Of a DNA stretch of 64,000 nt, positions 8,869-18,747 are shown piece by piece. The number at the start of each line of letters is the position of its first letter. Within the stretch, counting starts at the first letter, position 1. Source of the stretch: Geodermatophilus amargosae. GTDB taxonomy: Bacteria > Actinomycetota > Actinomycetes > Mycobacteriales > Geodermatophilaceae. The notes below the pieces were generated by a model that saw only the letters and a program-made list of their open reading frames with translations, had not been told where the DNA came from and did no database searches. Position numbers and translations under genes: made by a program. The stretch is taken from contig NZ_FPBA01000018.1 of assembly GCF_900116515.1 (NCBI RefSeq), positions 54,210 through 118,209 on the forward strand, given 5' to 3'.

Positions 8869-9114
8869 GTGCGCGCACGGAAGCGGGTCTGGAAGCTGCT
8901 CGGCCTGGCCGGGCTGACCGGTGTCGCGGCCACGGGTGCGGTGCTGGTCCGCGGTGAGCGGCAGCGCCGCGCGTACACGCCCGAGGACGTCCGAGCCCGG
9001 CTGCACGAGCGGCACGCGGCGGCGGCCGCCGTCCCGGGACCCGAGGCCGGGGACGAGCCGCCCGGCCCGGTGGCGGTGGGCGTCCGCGCCCGGCTGTTCC
9101 GCCGTCGCCGCTGA
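8869..9114 (+). CDS. Small basic single-pass membrane protein, function unknown
   Basis: An 81-residue product with a basic N-terminus, one hydrophobic helix (LLGLAGLTGVAATGAVLV) and a charged Arg-rich C-terminal tail. A -10-like TACGGT at 8855-8860 lies 8 nt before the GTG and there is no Shine-Dalgarno sequence, which fits leaderless translation. Single-pass proteins of this kind are common in actinobacteria and the sequence gives no role. Confidence 0.65.
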   Translation: MRARKRVWKLLGLAGLTGVAATGAVLVRGERQRRAYTPEDVRARLHERHAAAAAVPGPEAGDEPPGPVAVGVRARLFRRRR

Positions 9115-9249
9115 CGCGCCACGTCCTCCCGCGGACGCTCGGCGACCGCCACACCGGGCCGCGCACGGGCTCCTCCCCCCGCCGCGGGAGCCGGGTCGAC
9201 ACTGCTCGTGCCCGTCACGGGGGAACCCGACCCGCGGGAGGAGAGCACC

Positions 9250-9645
9250 GTGTCCGACCACACCAACCTCACCCGGCTCCGGGAGGCCTACACGGCCTTC
9301 GACAAGGGAGACCTCGCCGCGCTGAGGGAGTTCTGGCACGAGGACCTGCGCTGGCACGAGCCCGGCAGTTCCCCGGTCGCCGGCGACTACCAGGGCCCGG
9401 ACGCCGTCTTCGGGATGTTCGGCCAGGTGATGGAGATGACCGAGAACAGCCTGCGGGCCGAGGCGGTGCTGACGTGCGCCGACGACGAGAACGGCACCGC
9501 ACTCGTCCGCTTCACCGCCCACCGGGGTGACCGGCACCTCGACACCCGGTGCGCGCACGTCACCCGCTTCGACGCGGACGGCCGGGCCGTCGAGTTCTGG
9601 AACGCCCCGCTCGAACCGGTCGTGTGGGACGCGTTCTGGAGCTGA
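9250..9645 (+). CDS. SnoaL-like (NTF2-fold) protein, copy 1
   Basis: A 131-residue protein of the SnoaL/NTF2-like superfamily. It has an N-terminal helix (LREAYTAFDKGDLAALREFW), then DLRWHEPG and an alternating strand pattern ending in VEFWNAP, typical of the cone-shaped fold. GTG at 9250 is chosen because GGAGGAGAG precedes it by a good distance; upstream in-frame starts lack a ribosome binding site. The next gene is a clear paralogue in tandem. Members range from polyketide cyclases to stress-induced ligand-binding proteins, so no substrate is inferred. Confidence 0.85.
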   Translation: MSDHTNLTRLREAYTAFDKGDLAALREFWHEDLRWHEPGSSPVAGDYQGPDAVFGMFGQVMEMTENSLRAEAVLTCADDENGTALVRFTAHRGDRHLDTRCAHVTRFDADGRAVEFWNAPLEPVVWDAFWS

Positions 9646-9655
9646 CCCGCTCGCA

Positions 9656-9689
9656 CCGGCGCTCCCGCTCAGCCGGACGGGAGCGCCGG
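9656..9689. terminator. Hairpin between the two SnoaL-like genes
   Basis: CCGGCGCTCCCG at 9656-9667 pairs perfectly with CGGGAGCGCCGG at 9678-9689. The right half contains a 21-nt sequence repeated exactly at 10144-10164, inside the 3' end of eutC, so the hairpin may be partly a by-product of a tandem duplication. Confidence 0.45.
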
Positions 9690-9705
9690 CCCCGAGGAGG
9701 CAGAC

Positions 9706-10140
9706 ATGAGCACCGAGCACCCCGACCTCACGCGCACGCGCGAGGGTTCCGGTCACCCCAACGTCTCCGTGCTGCTGGAGGGCTACGAGGCCTTCGGCAA
9801 GGGGGACCTCGACCGCCTGGCCGAGCTCTGGACGCCCGGTGTCCGGTGGCACGAGCCCGGGCGCAACCTGCTCAGTGGTGACCACACCGGTATCGACGAG
9901 GTCTTCGCACTCTTCCGCCGCGTGCTCGAGCTGACCGAGGGCAGCCTGCGGGTGGCCGAGCTGCGATCGGCGTGCGCCGACGACACCGACGGCGTGGCCG
10001 TCGTCCGGCTCACCGCGCACCGCGGCGACCGGACGCTCGACGTCCTCGGCGCACACATCTCCCGCTTCGAGGACGGCCGGGTCGCCGAGTTCTGGCCGGC
10101 GTACACCGACCAGGCCGCGGTGGACGCGTTCTACTCCTGA
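9706..10140 (+). CDS. SnoaL-like (NTF2-fold) protein, copy 2
   Basis: A 144-residue paralogue of the preceding protein. It shares the GDL.(A/R)L.E.W, (L/V)RWHEPG, FTAHRGDR/LTAHRGDR and FEDGRVAEFW-type segments, and has an added N-terminal stretch of about 18 residues. GAGGAGG precedes the ATG. Its stop codon lies 3 nt from the convergent eutC stop. The pair looks like a tandem duplication followed by divergence. Function is as uncertain as for copy 1. Confidence 0.85.
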   Translation: MSTEHPDLTRTREGSGHPNVSVLLEGYEAFGKGDLDRLAELWTPGVRWHEPGRNLLSGDHTGIDEVFALFRRVLELTEGSLRVAELRSACADDTDGVAVVRLTAHRGDRTLDVLGAHISRFEDGRVAEFWPAYTDQAAVDAFYS

Positions 10141-10143
10141 GCG

Positions 10144-10896
10144 TCAGCCGGACGGGAGCGCCGGTCCCTCGTCCTTCAGGGCCACGCCCGAGGCGCCGAG
10201 CTCCCGGGCGCCGGCGAGCAGCGCGGCCACGGTGTCGGCGGCCTGCGCGTAGGACAGCCCGTGCGGCGGGCGGACGTTGGAGACGCAGTTGCGCTCGGAG
10301 TCCACCCGCCCCGGCCGCGGGTCCCAGGTGAGGTACGCGCCGAGGGAGTCCGCCGAGGACAGCCCCGGTCGCTCCCCGATGAGCACCACGACGGCGCGCA
10401 CGCCCAGTGCCGCGCCGACGGCGTCGCCGAGCGCCACCCGCGCTTGCGTGGCGACCACCAGCGGCGCCGCCGACCAGCCGGGCAGCCGCTCGAGCAGCGC
10501 GGCGGCGAGCCCCGGGCCGTGCTCGTGCACCGCCCGCGGCGAGAGCCCGTCGGCGAGCACGACCGCGAGGTCGGCGCCGGTCGCCGGCAGCGTCGTCCCC
10601 TCGGCGAGCTGCCGGCCGAGGTCGGGACGCTGCAGGTAGGTGGCCCGGTCGGGCGCGGCGGAGGCGACGACCAGGACCTCCCCGTCGAGGTCGGCGCGCA
10701 GCCGGTCGACGTCCAGGGGCGAGTGGACGGCGTCGCGCGCGGCGGCGTGCGCCGCGCGGAACTCCAGCTCGCGGGCCGTGGGCAGCGCGTCGCCGGCCCG
10801 GCCGAGCGCCACCCGCGCCCGCGTCGCCGACCGCAGCACCGCCCACGGGTCGTCACCGGCGACAGAGATGGCCACGTCTGCCGCTCCCTCGGTCAC
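10144..10896 (-). CDS. eutC: Ethanolamine ammonia-lyase small subunit
   Basis: EutC, with EutB, forms the adenosylcobalamin-dependent enzyme that splits ethanolamine into acetaldehyde and ammonia. The 250-residue product has family segments DPWAVLRSATRARVALGRAG, ARDAVHSPLDV, ADLAVVLADGLSPRAV, GERPGLSSADSLGAYLTW and ERNCVSNVRPPHGL. GTG at 10896 overlaps the eutB stop as GTGA. No shell-protein genes are present, so this looks like a soluble, non-microcompartment enzyme. The first codons contain a copy of the palindrome also found in cydDC. Confidence 0.95.
   Translation of the reverse strand: MTEGAADVAISVAGDDPWAVLRSATRARVALGRAGDALPTARELEFRAAHAAARDAVHSPLDVDRLRADLDGEVLVVASAAPDRATYLQRPDLGRQLAEGTTLPATGADLAVVLADGLSPRAVHEHGPGLAAALLERLPGWSAAPLVVATQARVALGDAVGAALGVRAVVVLIGERPGLSSADSLGAYLTWDPRPGRVDSERNCVSNVRPPHGLSYAQAADTVAALLAGARELGASGVALKDEGPALPSG
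10861..10882. repeat. Second copy of the cydDC-type palindrome, in the 5' end of eutC
   Basis: A 22-nt imperfect palindrome centred on TGGCCA. Read on the minus strand it encodes ADVAISV in eutC, in the same frame as AEMAISA encoded by the copy at 1192-1213. Both copies follow GTGA start/stop overlaps. Confidence 0.55.
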
Positions 10897-12308
10897 GGGG
10901 TCGCCGCCGCGAGGAGTGCCTTCGCTGCCGGTGCGTCCGGGGCGAGCTCGCGCACCCGGCCGTCGTCGCCGAGCAGGTCCATCCGGGCCAGCCACGCCTC
11001 GAACTCCGGCGCCGCCCGCAGGCCGAGCACCGAGCGGGTGGTGAGGACGTCGGAGAACGACAGCGACTGGTAGTGCAGCATCACGTCGTCCGAGCCCGGG
11101 ACGGCGATGACGAACGAGCAGCCGGCGGCGCCGAGCAGCAGCATGAGCGAGTCGGTGTCGTCGCCGTCGACCTCGGCGTGGTTCGTGTAGCACACGTCGA
11201 CGCCCATCGGCAGGCCGAGCAGCTTGCCGCATAAGTGGTCCTCCAGGCCGGCGCGCAGCACCTGCTTGCCGTCGTAGAGGTACTCCGGGCCGATGAACCC
11301 GACGACGGTGTTGACCAGCAGCGGCCGGAACTGCCGGGCCACCCCGTACGCGCGCGCCTCGAGCGTCTGCTGGTCCACCGGCCGCCCGCCGACGCCGAGG
11401 TGCGCGCCGGCCGAGAGCGCCGACCCCTGTCCGGTCTCGAAGTAGGTCACGTTGTCCCCCACGGTGCCGCGGCCCAGGGCCAGCGCCCCCGCGCGGGCCT
11501 CGGCGAGCAGGTCGAGGGTGACGCCGAAGCCGCGGTTGGCCTCCTGCGTGCCCGCCACCGACTGGAAGACCAGGTCCACCGGGGCGCCCTGCTCCATGGC
11601 GCGCAGCGTCGTGGTCACGTGGGCCAGCACGCACGACTGCGTGGGGATCCCGTACCGGCTGATGACGGCGTCGACCAGGTCGAGCAGCGCGACCGTGCGG
11701 GCCGGTGAGTCGGTGGCCGGGTTGATGCCGATGACGGCGTCGCCGGACCCGTGCAGCAGGCCGTCGAGGATCGAGGCGGTGACGCCGACCGGGTCGTCGG
11801 TGGGGTGGTTGGGCTGCAGCCGCGAGGCCAGGGTCCCGGGCAGGCCGATGGTGCTGCGCAGCCCGGTGACCACCCGTGTCCGCCGGCCGACGGCGACCAG
11901 GTCGGCGTTGCGCATGAGCTTCGACGTCGCCGCGACCATCTCCGGCGTCAGCCCCGGCGCCAGCGCGCTGATCGACGTCTCGTCGCCGGCCGCCGCCCAC
12001 GCGAGCAGCCGGTCGCGGAACTCCCCCACCGTCAGGGAGGCGACCGGCGCGAACGCCGCAGCGTCGTGGGTGTCGAGGACGAGCCGGGTGACGTCGTCCT
12101 CGTCGTAGCCGACGACCTGCTCGTCGAGGAAGGTGGCCAGCGGCAGGTCGGCCAGCACCGTCTGCGCGGCCACCCGCTCGGCGGCGGACTCCGCGGCGCA
12201 GCCGGCGAGGACGTCACCGGAGCGCAGCGGCGTCGCCTTGGCCATGAGCTCGACGAGGGTCGGGAACTCGTGGGTGCGCCCCCCGAGCGTCGTACGGCGG
12301 ACGGTCAT
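10893..12308 (-). CDS. eutB: Ethanolamine ammonia-lyase large subunit
   Basis: The catalytic TIM-barrel subunit of adenosylcobalamin-dependent ethanolamine ammonia-lyase, 471 residues, the usual length. Characteristic stretches include IGINPATDSP, LAHVTTTLRAMEQGAPVD, FQSVAGTQEANRGFGVTL, NVTYFETGQGSALSAGAH, EYLYDGKQVLRAGLEDH and VCYTNHAEVDGDDTDSL. GGAGGGC precedes the ATG at 12308. It lies 43 nt after the acylase-like gene and overlaps eutC, so all are probably one transcript with the ethanolamine permease. I found no cobalamin riboswitch ahead of the operon. Confidence 0.96.
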   Translation of the reverse strand: MTVRRTTLGGRTHEFPTLVELMAKATPLRSGDVLAGCAAESAAERVAAQTVLADLPLATFLDEQVVGYDEDDVTRLVLDTHDAAAFAPVASLTVGEFRDRLLAWAAAGDETSISALAPGLTPEMVAATSKLMRNADLVAVGRRTRVVTGLRSTIGLPGTLASRLQPNHPTDDPVGVTASILDGLLHGSGDAVIGINPATDSPARTVALLDLVDAVISRYGIPTQSCVLAHVTTTLRAMEQGAPVDLVFQSVAGTQEANRGFGVTLDLLAEARAGALALGRGTVGDNVTYFETGQGSALSAGAHLGVGGRPVDQQTLEARAYGVARQFRPLLVNTVVGFIGPEYLYDGKQVLRAGLEDHLCGKLLGLPMGVDVCYTNHAEVDGDDTDSLMLLLGAAGCSFVIAVPGSDDVMLHYQSLSFSDVLTTRSVLGLRAAPEFEAWLARMDLLGDDGRVRELAPDAPAAKALLAAATP

Positions 12309-12351
12309 CGTCTGCCCTCCAGTCGTCGCGGGCCTCCGCGTCCGGGGCCGG

Positions 12352-14661
12352 TCACCGCGGTGCGCGCAGGCGGATCCGGGTACCGACGTGGGCCTCTACC
12401 GCCGCCCGGCTGTAGACGAGCGGGAAGCCCCCGCCCGCCGCCCACGGCTCGAACAGGTCGCGGTGGTGCGGTGAGCGCGGGTCGCCGGACTGCCCGGGCG
12501 AGTTGATCGCCCGGCTGCTGTCCCACTCCCCCACGTCCAGCACCATGCGGAAGGTCGAGCCCATCGTCTGCCGGAAGTCCGGACCGTAGCCGGTCATCCC
12601 GACCGTGTCACCGCTCCCGGCACGCGGCACCGGCCCCAGCTCTCCCCACTCGACGGGCAGGTCCTCGGCGCCCACGAGGGCGGTGTTCACCAGCCGGGTG
12701 TGGTGCACCCGGCCCCACGACCATCCCGAACGGTCGGGGCCCAGCAGCCCCTCGATCTCCTCCAGTGCAGCGCGCAGGGTCGCGTCGGCGCCCGCGGTGA
12801 GCCGGTTCCCGTCGTCCCGGTACGCGGCGAGCATCCGCAGGTCGCCACGGAGGTCGGAGTCCATGGACTCGTCCCGCAGCACCGTCCGCCGCGCGGTCGC
12901 GCGGTCGTCGACACCCTCCCGGTCGAGCAGCTCCTCGAGCAGCCAGGGCCGGAGGTGCCGGCGCAGCCACACCTCGAACACCAGCGCCTCGAACGAGTCG
13001 ACCGACTCCTCGCCGTCCCATCCGCGCAGCCGCTCGAGCACGTCGCGGTCACGCACCTCCCCACCGTCGACCGGCGCCAGGGCGGCGCAGACCCGCAAGG
13101 CGTGCACGCTGACCGCGTCCCACTGCATGCGCCAGCTGGTCTCGACGCTGACCGCGTCGTCGTGGGCCAGCCACTCCGCGAGCCGCTCGTAGCGCGCCGG
13201 GGAGTACCAGTCGTGGGTGATCGGCAGCCCCGGGTCGTGGTCGGCGGGCAGGTTCTCCTGGTTGGCGGTGGCGAACCAGCCGGCCTCGGGGTTGCGGACG
13301 CCGGGGAGCTCCTCGGCCGGCGCGAACCCGTCCCACTCGTAGCGGCCGTCGCCGGGCACCGGGAGTGATCCGTCCCAGCCGACCCGCCGCGGCACGAGCG
13401 CACTCGCCTGCCAGCCGATGTCGCCGTCGACGGTGGCGTAGACCTGGTTGACCCCCGGCGCGCCCCAGCGCGACAGCGCCTCGACGAAGCCGTCCGCGTC
13501 GGCCGCCGTCTGGTACTCGAGGCTGGCCAGGTAGGGCGACGTCCCCGGCTGCAGCCACACCGCCCGCACCGCGACGGCGAACCCGCGCTCCGGATCGGTG
13601 TGCACGACCGGCCCGTGCCGCGTGTACAGGAGCTCGACGTCGACCGGGTCGGAACCGGCGACGGCGATGCGGTCGGTCTCGCGGGTGAACGCCTCCCACC
13701 CGTCGCCGTGGCGGTACCGGCCCGGGTCGGCGGGGTCGAGCTCGTAGACGTAGAGGTCCTCGGAGTCGGCCGGCCAGATCGTCAGCCCGAACGCGACCGT
13801 GCCGTTGTGCCCGATGGAGATGCCCGGCAGTCCCGGCTCGCCCGCCCCGATGACGCTCATGCCCGGGGCGTCCAGGTGGGCGAGGTAGCGCAACGAGGGC
13901 AGCCCGACCGCACGGTGCGGGTCGTTGGCCAGCAGCGGCCGGCCGGTTGCCGTCCGGGAGCCGGACACCACCCAGTTGTTGCTGCCGGCCGACGCCGCCT
14001 GCCACTCCCCCGGCGCCGGCACGCCGCCGAGGTCCACCGGGGAGAACGCCAGGCGGTGGACCCGCAGCACCTCGTCGGCGAGCAGCGCGAGGTCGGTGCC
14101 GTCCGGGAGCAGGAGCGGGTCGGCGGGCTCCCGGGCGTGCCGGACCTCCTCCACCTCCGGGCCGGCGTCGCGCAGGGTCAGCGCCCGGGCCAGTTCCTGC
14201 TCGACGTTGTAGAAGAGGCCGTGGGTGCGGAACCGGACGACGTCCTCCGGGTCCCACTCCGCCGGGAGGAAGCCGTGCACGCGGAACTCCGGCGGCAGGT
14301 GCTCGGGGTGCGTGAGCACCCAGCGCACGTAGGCGTTCACCCCACGGGTGAAGGCGGTGACCACTGCCCGCATCGCGGTGCCGTAGGCCAGCCACTCGGC
14401 GCGCATGTCGCCGCGGTAGCGGAACAGCCGGTTGGCCCGGTCCTGCTCGACGAAGGCCCCGCCGAGGACCTCGCTGAGCAGCCCGTTGCCCCGGCGGCGC
14501 CACAGGTCGATCTGCCAGAGCCGGTCCCGGGCGGCGTTGAACCCCTGCGCGAGGTGGACGTCGTCGCGCGAGCCGGCGTAGAGGTGCGGCACGCCCCAGA
14601 CGTCGACGAGGATCTCGACGTCCTCGGTCAGACCCTCGACGACGAACTCCTGCTCGGCCAC
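12352..14661 (-). CDS. Penicillin acylase family Ntn-hydrolase
   Basis: A 769-residue S45-type N-terminal nucleophile hydrolase. The order is N-terminal domain (VDVWGVPHLYAGSRDDVHLAQGF, RDRLWQIDLWRRRGNG), a spacer, then the processing site before Ser in AGSNNWVVSG (near residue 225), then LANDPHR and GHNGTVAFGLT. Such enzymes self-cleave and hydrolyse amide bonds of acylated amines. No signal peptide is apparent, so it may be cytoplasmic. GTG at 14661 has GAGAGGAGT upstream. It sits between an ethanolamine permease and EutBC, which suggests (inference) that it releases ethanolamine from N-acylethanolamines or related amides. Confidence 0.9.
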   Translation of the reverse strand: MAEQEFVVEGLTEDVEILVDVWGVPHLYAGSRDDVHLAQGFNAARDRLWQIDLWRRRGNGLLSEVLGGAFVEQDRANRLFRYRGDMRAEWLAYGTAMRAVVTAFTRGVNAYVRWVLTHPEHLPPEFRVHGFLPAEWDPEDVVRFRTHGLFYNVEQELARALTLRDAGPEVEEVRHAREPADPLLLPDGTDLALLADEVLRVHRLAFSPVDLGGVPAPGEWQAASAGSNNWVVSGSRTATGRPLLANDPHRAVGLPSLRYLAHLDAPGMSVIGAGEPGLPGISIGHNGTVAFGLTIWPADSEDLYVYELDPADPGRYRHGDGWEAFTRETDRIAVAGSDPVDVELLYTRHGPVVHTDPERGFAVAVRAVWLQPGTSPYLASLEYQTAADADGFVEALSRWGAPGVNQVYATVDGDIGWQASALVPRRVGWDGSLPVPGDGRYEWDGFAPAEELPGVRNPEAGWFATANQENLPADHDPGLPITHDWYSPARYERLAEWLAHDDAVSVETSWRMQWDAVSVHALRVCAALAPVDGGEVRDRDVLERLRGWDGEESVDSFEALVFEVWLRRHLRPWLLEELLDREGVDDRATARRTVLRDESMDSDLRGDLRMLAAYRDDGNRLTAGADATLRAALEEIEGLLGPDRSGWSWGRVHHTRLVNTALVGAEDLPVEWGELGPVPRAGSGDTVGMTGYGPDFRQTMGSTFRMVLDVGEWDSSRAINSPGQSGDPRSPHHRDLFEPWAAGGGFPLVYSRAAVEAHVGTRIRLRAPR

Positions 14662-14701
14662 GGGGACTCCTCTCCGTCGGGCCGGGTGCCCGTGCGCCCC
14701 C

Positions 14702-16180
<1,479 letters not shown>

Positions 16181-16248
16181 GCGGGCTCCCGAGGTCGGCC
16201 CGCCGACGGCGGGGAGGGCCAGCCTGGTCCCGCGCCGCACACCAGGTC

Positions 16249-16278
16249 AACGGCCTGCGCGAGCAGCAACAGGCCGTT
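16249..16278 (-). terminator. Hairpin between the SDR gene and the ethanolamine permease gene
   Basis: AACGGCCTG at 16249-16257 pairs with CAGGCCGTT at 16270-16278 around a 12-nt loop, just after the stop of the minus-strand SDR gene. It may separate that transcript from the ethanolamine operon. Confidence 0.4.
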
Positions 16279-16290
16279 CACACCGCGGAC

Positions 16291-17172
16291 TCAGGGGATG
16301 CCGTGCCAGCGGCCCTCCTCGGCGTTCCCGGCCGGCCTGGACTCGAAGACGTTGCCCTCGGTCGGCGGCGTCTTCTGGTCGTCGGCGAGGGCGAACACCC
16401 GCAGCAGCGGCCCGACGAGGGCGTCGTACACCGCGGGGAAGAGCCGGAAACCGAGGATGACGACCGGGTTGGCGAAGCCGGACTGGACGAGCCGCCGCGG
16501 CTTGTCCAGGCGCGCCACGACCGAGCGGGCCACGCGCTCGGGCGAGTAGATCGGGATCGGCGGGCGGCCCTTGAGCCCGATGTAGCTGCCGGCCTGGGAG
16601 TAGATCGGGGTGTTGACGCCGCCGGGCGCCACGGCCGACACGTGGATGCCCGGGACGTCGCGCGTCTCCTGCTGCAGCACGCGGATCATGCCGAGCTGGC
16701 CCCACTTCGCGGCGATGTAGCTGCCCATCAGCGGCGTGGCCACCGACGCCAGCAGCGAGCTGACGACCACCAGGTGGCCCTCGCCCTGGCTGCGGAACAC
16801 CGGCAGGACGACGCGGGCGAGGTTGGCGGTGCCGTGCAGGGCGGTGTCGACCACCCGCTCGAACACCTCCTTGGGCACGTCCTCCATGCGCCCGTAGGCG
16901 ATGACCTGCGCGGAGTGGACTACGACGTCGAGGCTGCCGAAGCGCGTGACGGCGCCCTCGACGGCGGTGCCCAGCGCGCCCTCGTCGAGCACGTCGGCCG
17001 GGCAGACGACGACGTCGGCGGCACCCTCGGCGCGCACCTCGGCAGCGGTCTCCTCGAGCGCCTCGCGGCCCCGCGCGAGCAGCACGAGCGCCGCTCCGCG
17101 CTGGGCGAAGAGGCGGGCGGTGGCGCGGCCGATGCCGCTGGAGGCACCGGTGATGAGCACGGTCTGGGGCAT
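16291..17172 (-). CDS. Short-chain dehydrogenase/reductase (SDR)
   Basis: A 293-residue NAD(P)-dependent oxidoreductase with the Rossmann motif TGASSGIG (residues 8-15). The active site is VVSSLLAS (Ser) followed by YIAAKWGQ (Tyr-xxx-Lys). A C-terminal extension of about 50 residues follows the core. GAGGAGA lies upstream of ATG 17172. The substrate cannot be read from the sequence. It precedes the ethanolamine permease gene on the same strand, but a 110-nt gap containing a hairpin argues against a shared function. Confidence 0.88.
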   Translation of the reverse strand: MPQTVLITGASSGIGRATARLFAQRGAALVLLARGREALEETAAEVRAEGAADVVVCPADVLDEGALGTAVEGAVTRFGSLDVVVHSAQVIAYGRMEDVPKEVFERVVDTALHGTANLARVVLPVFRSQGEGHLVVVSSLLASVATPLMGSYIAAKWGQLGMIRVLQQETRDVPGIHVSAVAPGGVNTPIYSQAGSYIGLKGRPPIPIYSPERVARSVVARLDKPRRLVQSGFANPVVILGFRLFPAVYDALVGPLLRVFALADDQKTPPTEGNVFESRPAGNAEEGRWHGIP

Positions 17173-17209
17173 GCGGGGACGTCTCCTCGATCGGGGGGTC
17201 GCTCCCCGG

Positions 17210-17605
17210 CTACCCCGGTCGGTTGCACGCCATGCGATCGAGTACGCCGAGAAGCCAGCCGGGCCCGCGCACGTCGGTCCCCGCGGGCAGCCGGGCGCGC
17301 AGGCCCCGGTCGGCGGTCACCGCGAGCACCGCCCGGCCGGCGGCGGCGAGGGCGGCGGCTTCCGCGGCCAGCGCGTCGTCGCCGCTGCCGGGGGCCCGTA
17401 CCAGCCGGACGCCGGCGGGCGCCGGCACGTCGCGCGCCGCCCCCTCGACCACGACGACCACCTCGTCGACGGCGGGCACGTCGTCGCCCGTCAGGGGTGC
17501 GGCCAGGCGGCCCACGAGCCGGCCGGTGGCGCCCGCGCGGTCGCGCCACCAGCCGTCCGGCCGGGCGCCCACGACGTTGGCGGCGTCGACGAGCAGGACC
17601 CTCAC
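17210..17605 (-). CDS. NYN/PIN-like RNase domain protein
   Basis: A 131-residue protein beginning with VLLVDAANVVG, typical of NYN (YacP-like) nucleases where the first Asp and Asn help bind metal. Acidic clusters follow: SGDDALAAEA near residue 80 and VTADRGLRARLP near residue 100. GTG at 17605 is supported by GGAGGAGG upstream. The short single-domain length fits a stand-alone RNA-cleaving PIN-fold enzyme, but target and partner are unknown. It is followed by the SDR gene in the same direction. Confidence 0.78.
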   Translation of the reverse strand: MRVLLVDAANVVGARPDGWWRDRAGATGRLVGRLAAPLTGDDVPAVDEVVVVVEGAARDVPAPAGVRLVRAPGSGDDALAAEAAALAAAGRAVLAVTADRGLRARLPAGTDVRGPGWLLGVLDRMACNRPG

Positions 17606-17690
17606 GCGTCCTCCTCCCGGGTGACCCCGTCCATGGTCGCGCGGCGGCGGGGTACGCGCCTGACCAGCACCCCAGCGACGAGGAGGTCCC

Positions 17691-18311
17691 ATGGCGAGCA
17701 GCGACCGCACCCACCACGACCACGACGCGACCGTCACCACGGAGGGGTCGCACGCCACCCGCGGCCCGGGCCGCGACGCCATCGCCGCCCAGCGCGACCG
17801 CTTCGGCGGGACCAAGTGGGGTGCCGCGTTCTTCGGGTGGCTGTCGGCCAACGGGCTCGCGGTCGTCCTGGTCGCGCTCGTCTCGGCGGCCGGCGTCGGG
17901 CTCGGGCTGGCCCGGGGCGTCGACACGGTGGGCGAGGCCACCGACCAGGCCGCCGGCATCGGGCTCGGCGGCGCGATCGCCGTGCTCGTCGTGCTGTTCC
18001 TCGCCTACCTCGCCGGCGGCTACGTGGCCGGCCGCATGGCGCGCTTCGACGGCATCCGCCAGGGGCTGGCGGTGTGGCTGGTCGGGCTGCTCGTGGTGGT
18101 CCTGCTGGCCGTCGCCGGCGCCGTGCTCGGTTCGCAGTACAACGTGCTGCGGCAGCTGGACCTGCCGCGCATCCCGATCGACGAGGGCACCGCGACCACC
18201 GCCGGGATCATCACGCTGGGAGCGATCCTGGTGGCCACGCTGGCCGGCGCCCTGCTCGGCGGGAAGCTCGGCACGCGCTACCACCGCAGGGTCGACCGCG
18301 CCGGCTTCTGA
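17691..18311 (+). CDS. Four-helix membrane protein (YrzE-like), function unknown
   Basis: A 206-residue protein. A hydrophilic His-rich N-terminus of about 50 residues precedes four hydrophobic helices, with small-residue packing motifs (GGYVAGRMARFDG in the second loop, GALLGGKLG at the end). GAGGAGG precedes the ATG at 17691. Similar proteins in actinobacteria are annotated only as membrane or YrzE-family proteins. A strong hairpin follows at 18319-18347, so it is probably monocistronic. Confidence 0.75.
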   Translation: MASSDRTHHDHDATVTTEGSHATRGPGRDAIAAQRDRFGGTKWGAAFFGWLSANGLAVVLVALVSAAGVGLGLARGVDTVGEATDQAAGIGLGGAIAVLVVLFLAYLAGGYVAGRMARFDGIRQGLAVWLVGLLVVVLLAVAGAVLGSQYNVLRQLDLPRIPIDEGTATTAGIITLGAILVATLAGALLGGKLGTRYHRRVDRAGF

Positions 18312-18318
18312 GCGCACC

Positions 18319-18347
18319 GCGGGGCCCCGTCGCGGACGGGGCCCCGC
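18319..18347 (+). terminator. Intrinsic-type hairpin
   Basis: GCGGGGCCCCGTC pairs perfectly with GACGGGGCCCCGC around a 3-nt loop, 8 nt after the stop of the preceding plus-strand gene. The sequence after it is not strongly T-rich. Confidence 0.7.
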
Positions 18348-18376
18348 TGTCGTTCCTCGGTCCTACGCTGCCGCGC

Positions 18377-18646
18377 ATGTGCCGCAACATCCGCCCGTTG
18401 TCGAACTTCGAGCCGCCGGCGACCCAGGACGAGGTCCAGGCCGCGGCGCTGCAGTACGTCCGCAAGATCAGCGGTGCTACCCACCCGTCCCGGGCCAACG
18501 CCGAGGCCTTCGACCGCGCCGTCGCCGAGGTGGCCGCCGCCTCCGCCCGGCTGCTCGCCGCCCTGGTGACGACGGCGCCGCCGAAGGACCGCGAGGTCGA
18601 GGCAGAGAAGGCACGGGCCCGGGCAGCGGTGCGCTACGCCCGCTGA
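18377..18646 (+). CDS. DUF2277 family protein
   Basis: An 89-residue protein matching DUF2277 nearly end to end: MCRNIRPLSNFEPPAT at the start, QYVRKISGATHPSRANAEAF in the middle, LVTTAPPKDREVEAEKARARAA at the end. The family is small, conserved and of unknown function. TACGCT at 18364-18369 lies 7 nt before the ATG with no Shine-Dalgarno, suggesting a leaderless transcript. Confidence 0.88.
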   Translation: MCRNIRPLSNFEPPATQDEVQAAALQYVRKISGATHPSRANAEAFDRAVAEVAAASARLLAALVTTAPPKDREVEAEKARARAAVRYAR

Positions 18647-18747
18647 GCGCGGCCCGTTGCGCGCGATCCACCTGCTGCCTGTGGGCATGGCCTCGGGTTG
18701 AGCGGGTAGGTGGCGGGCTCCCGTCCACTTCCCCGAGGAGAGTCCTG

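Noticed and set aside
10144..10164. 21-nt repeat as a phage attachment site
   Set aside because: It flanks only a 435-nt SnoaL-like paralogue with no integrase nearby; tandem duplication explains it better.
16181..16290. Possible cobalamin riboswitch ahead of the B12-dependent ethanolamine operon
   Set aside because: I searched for the B12-box pattern (GCCACTG-like) and found none in this or the SDR upstream region.
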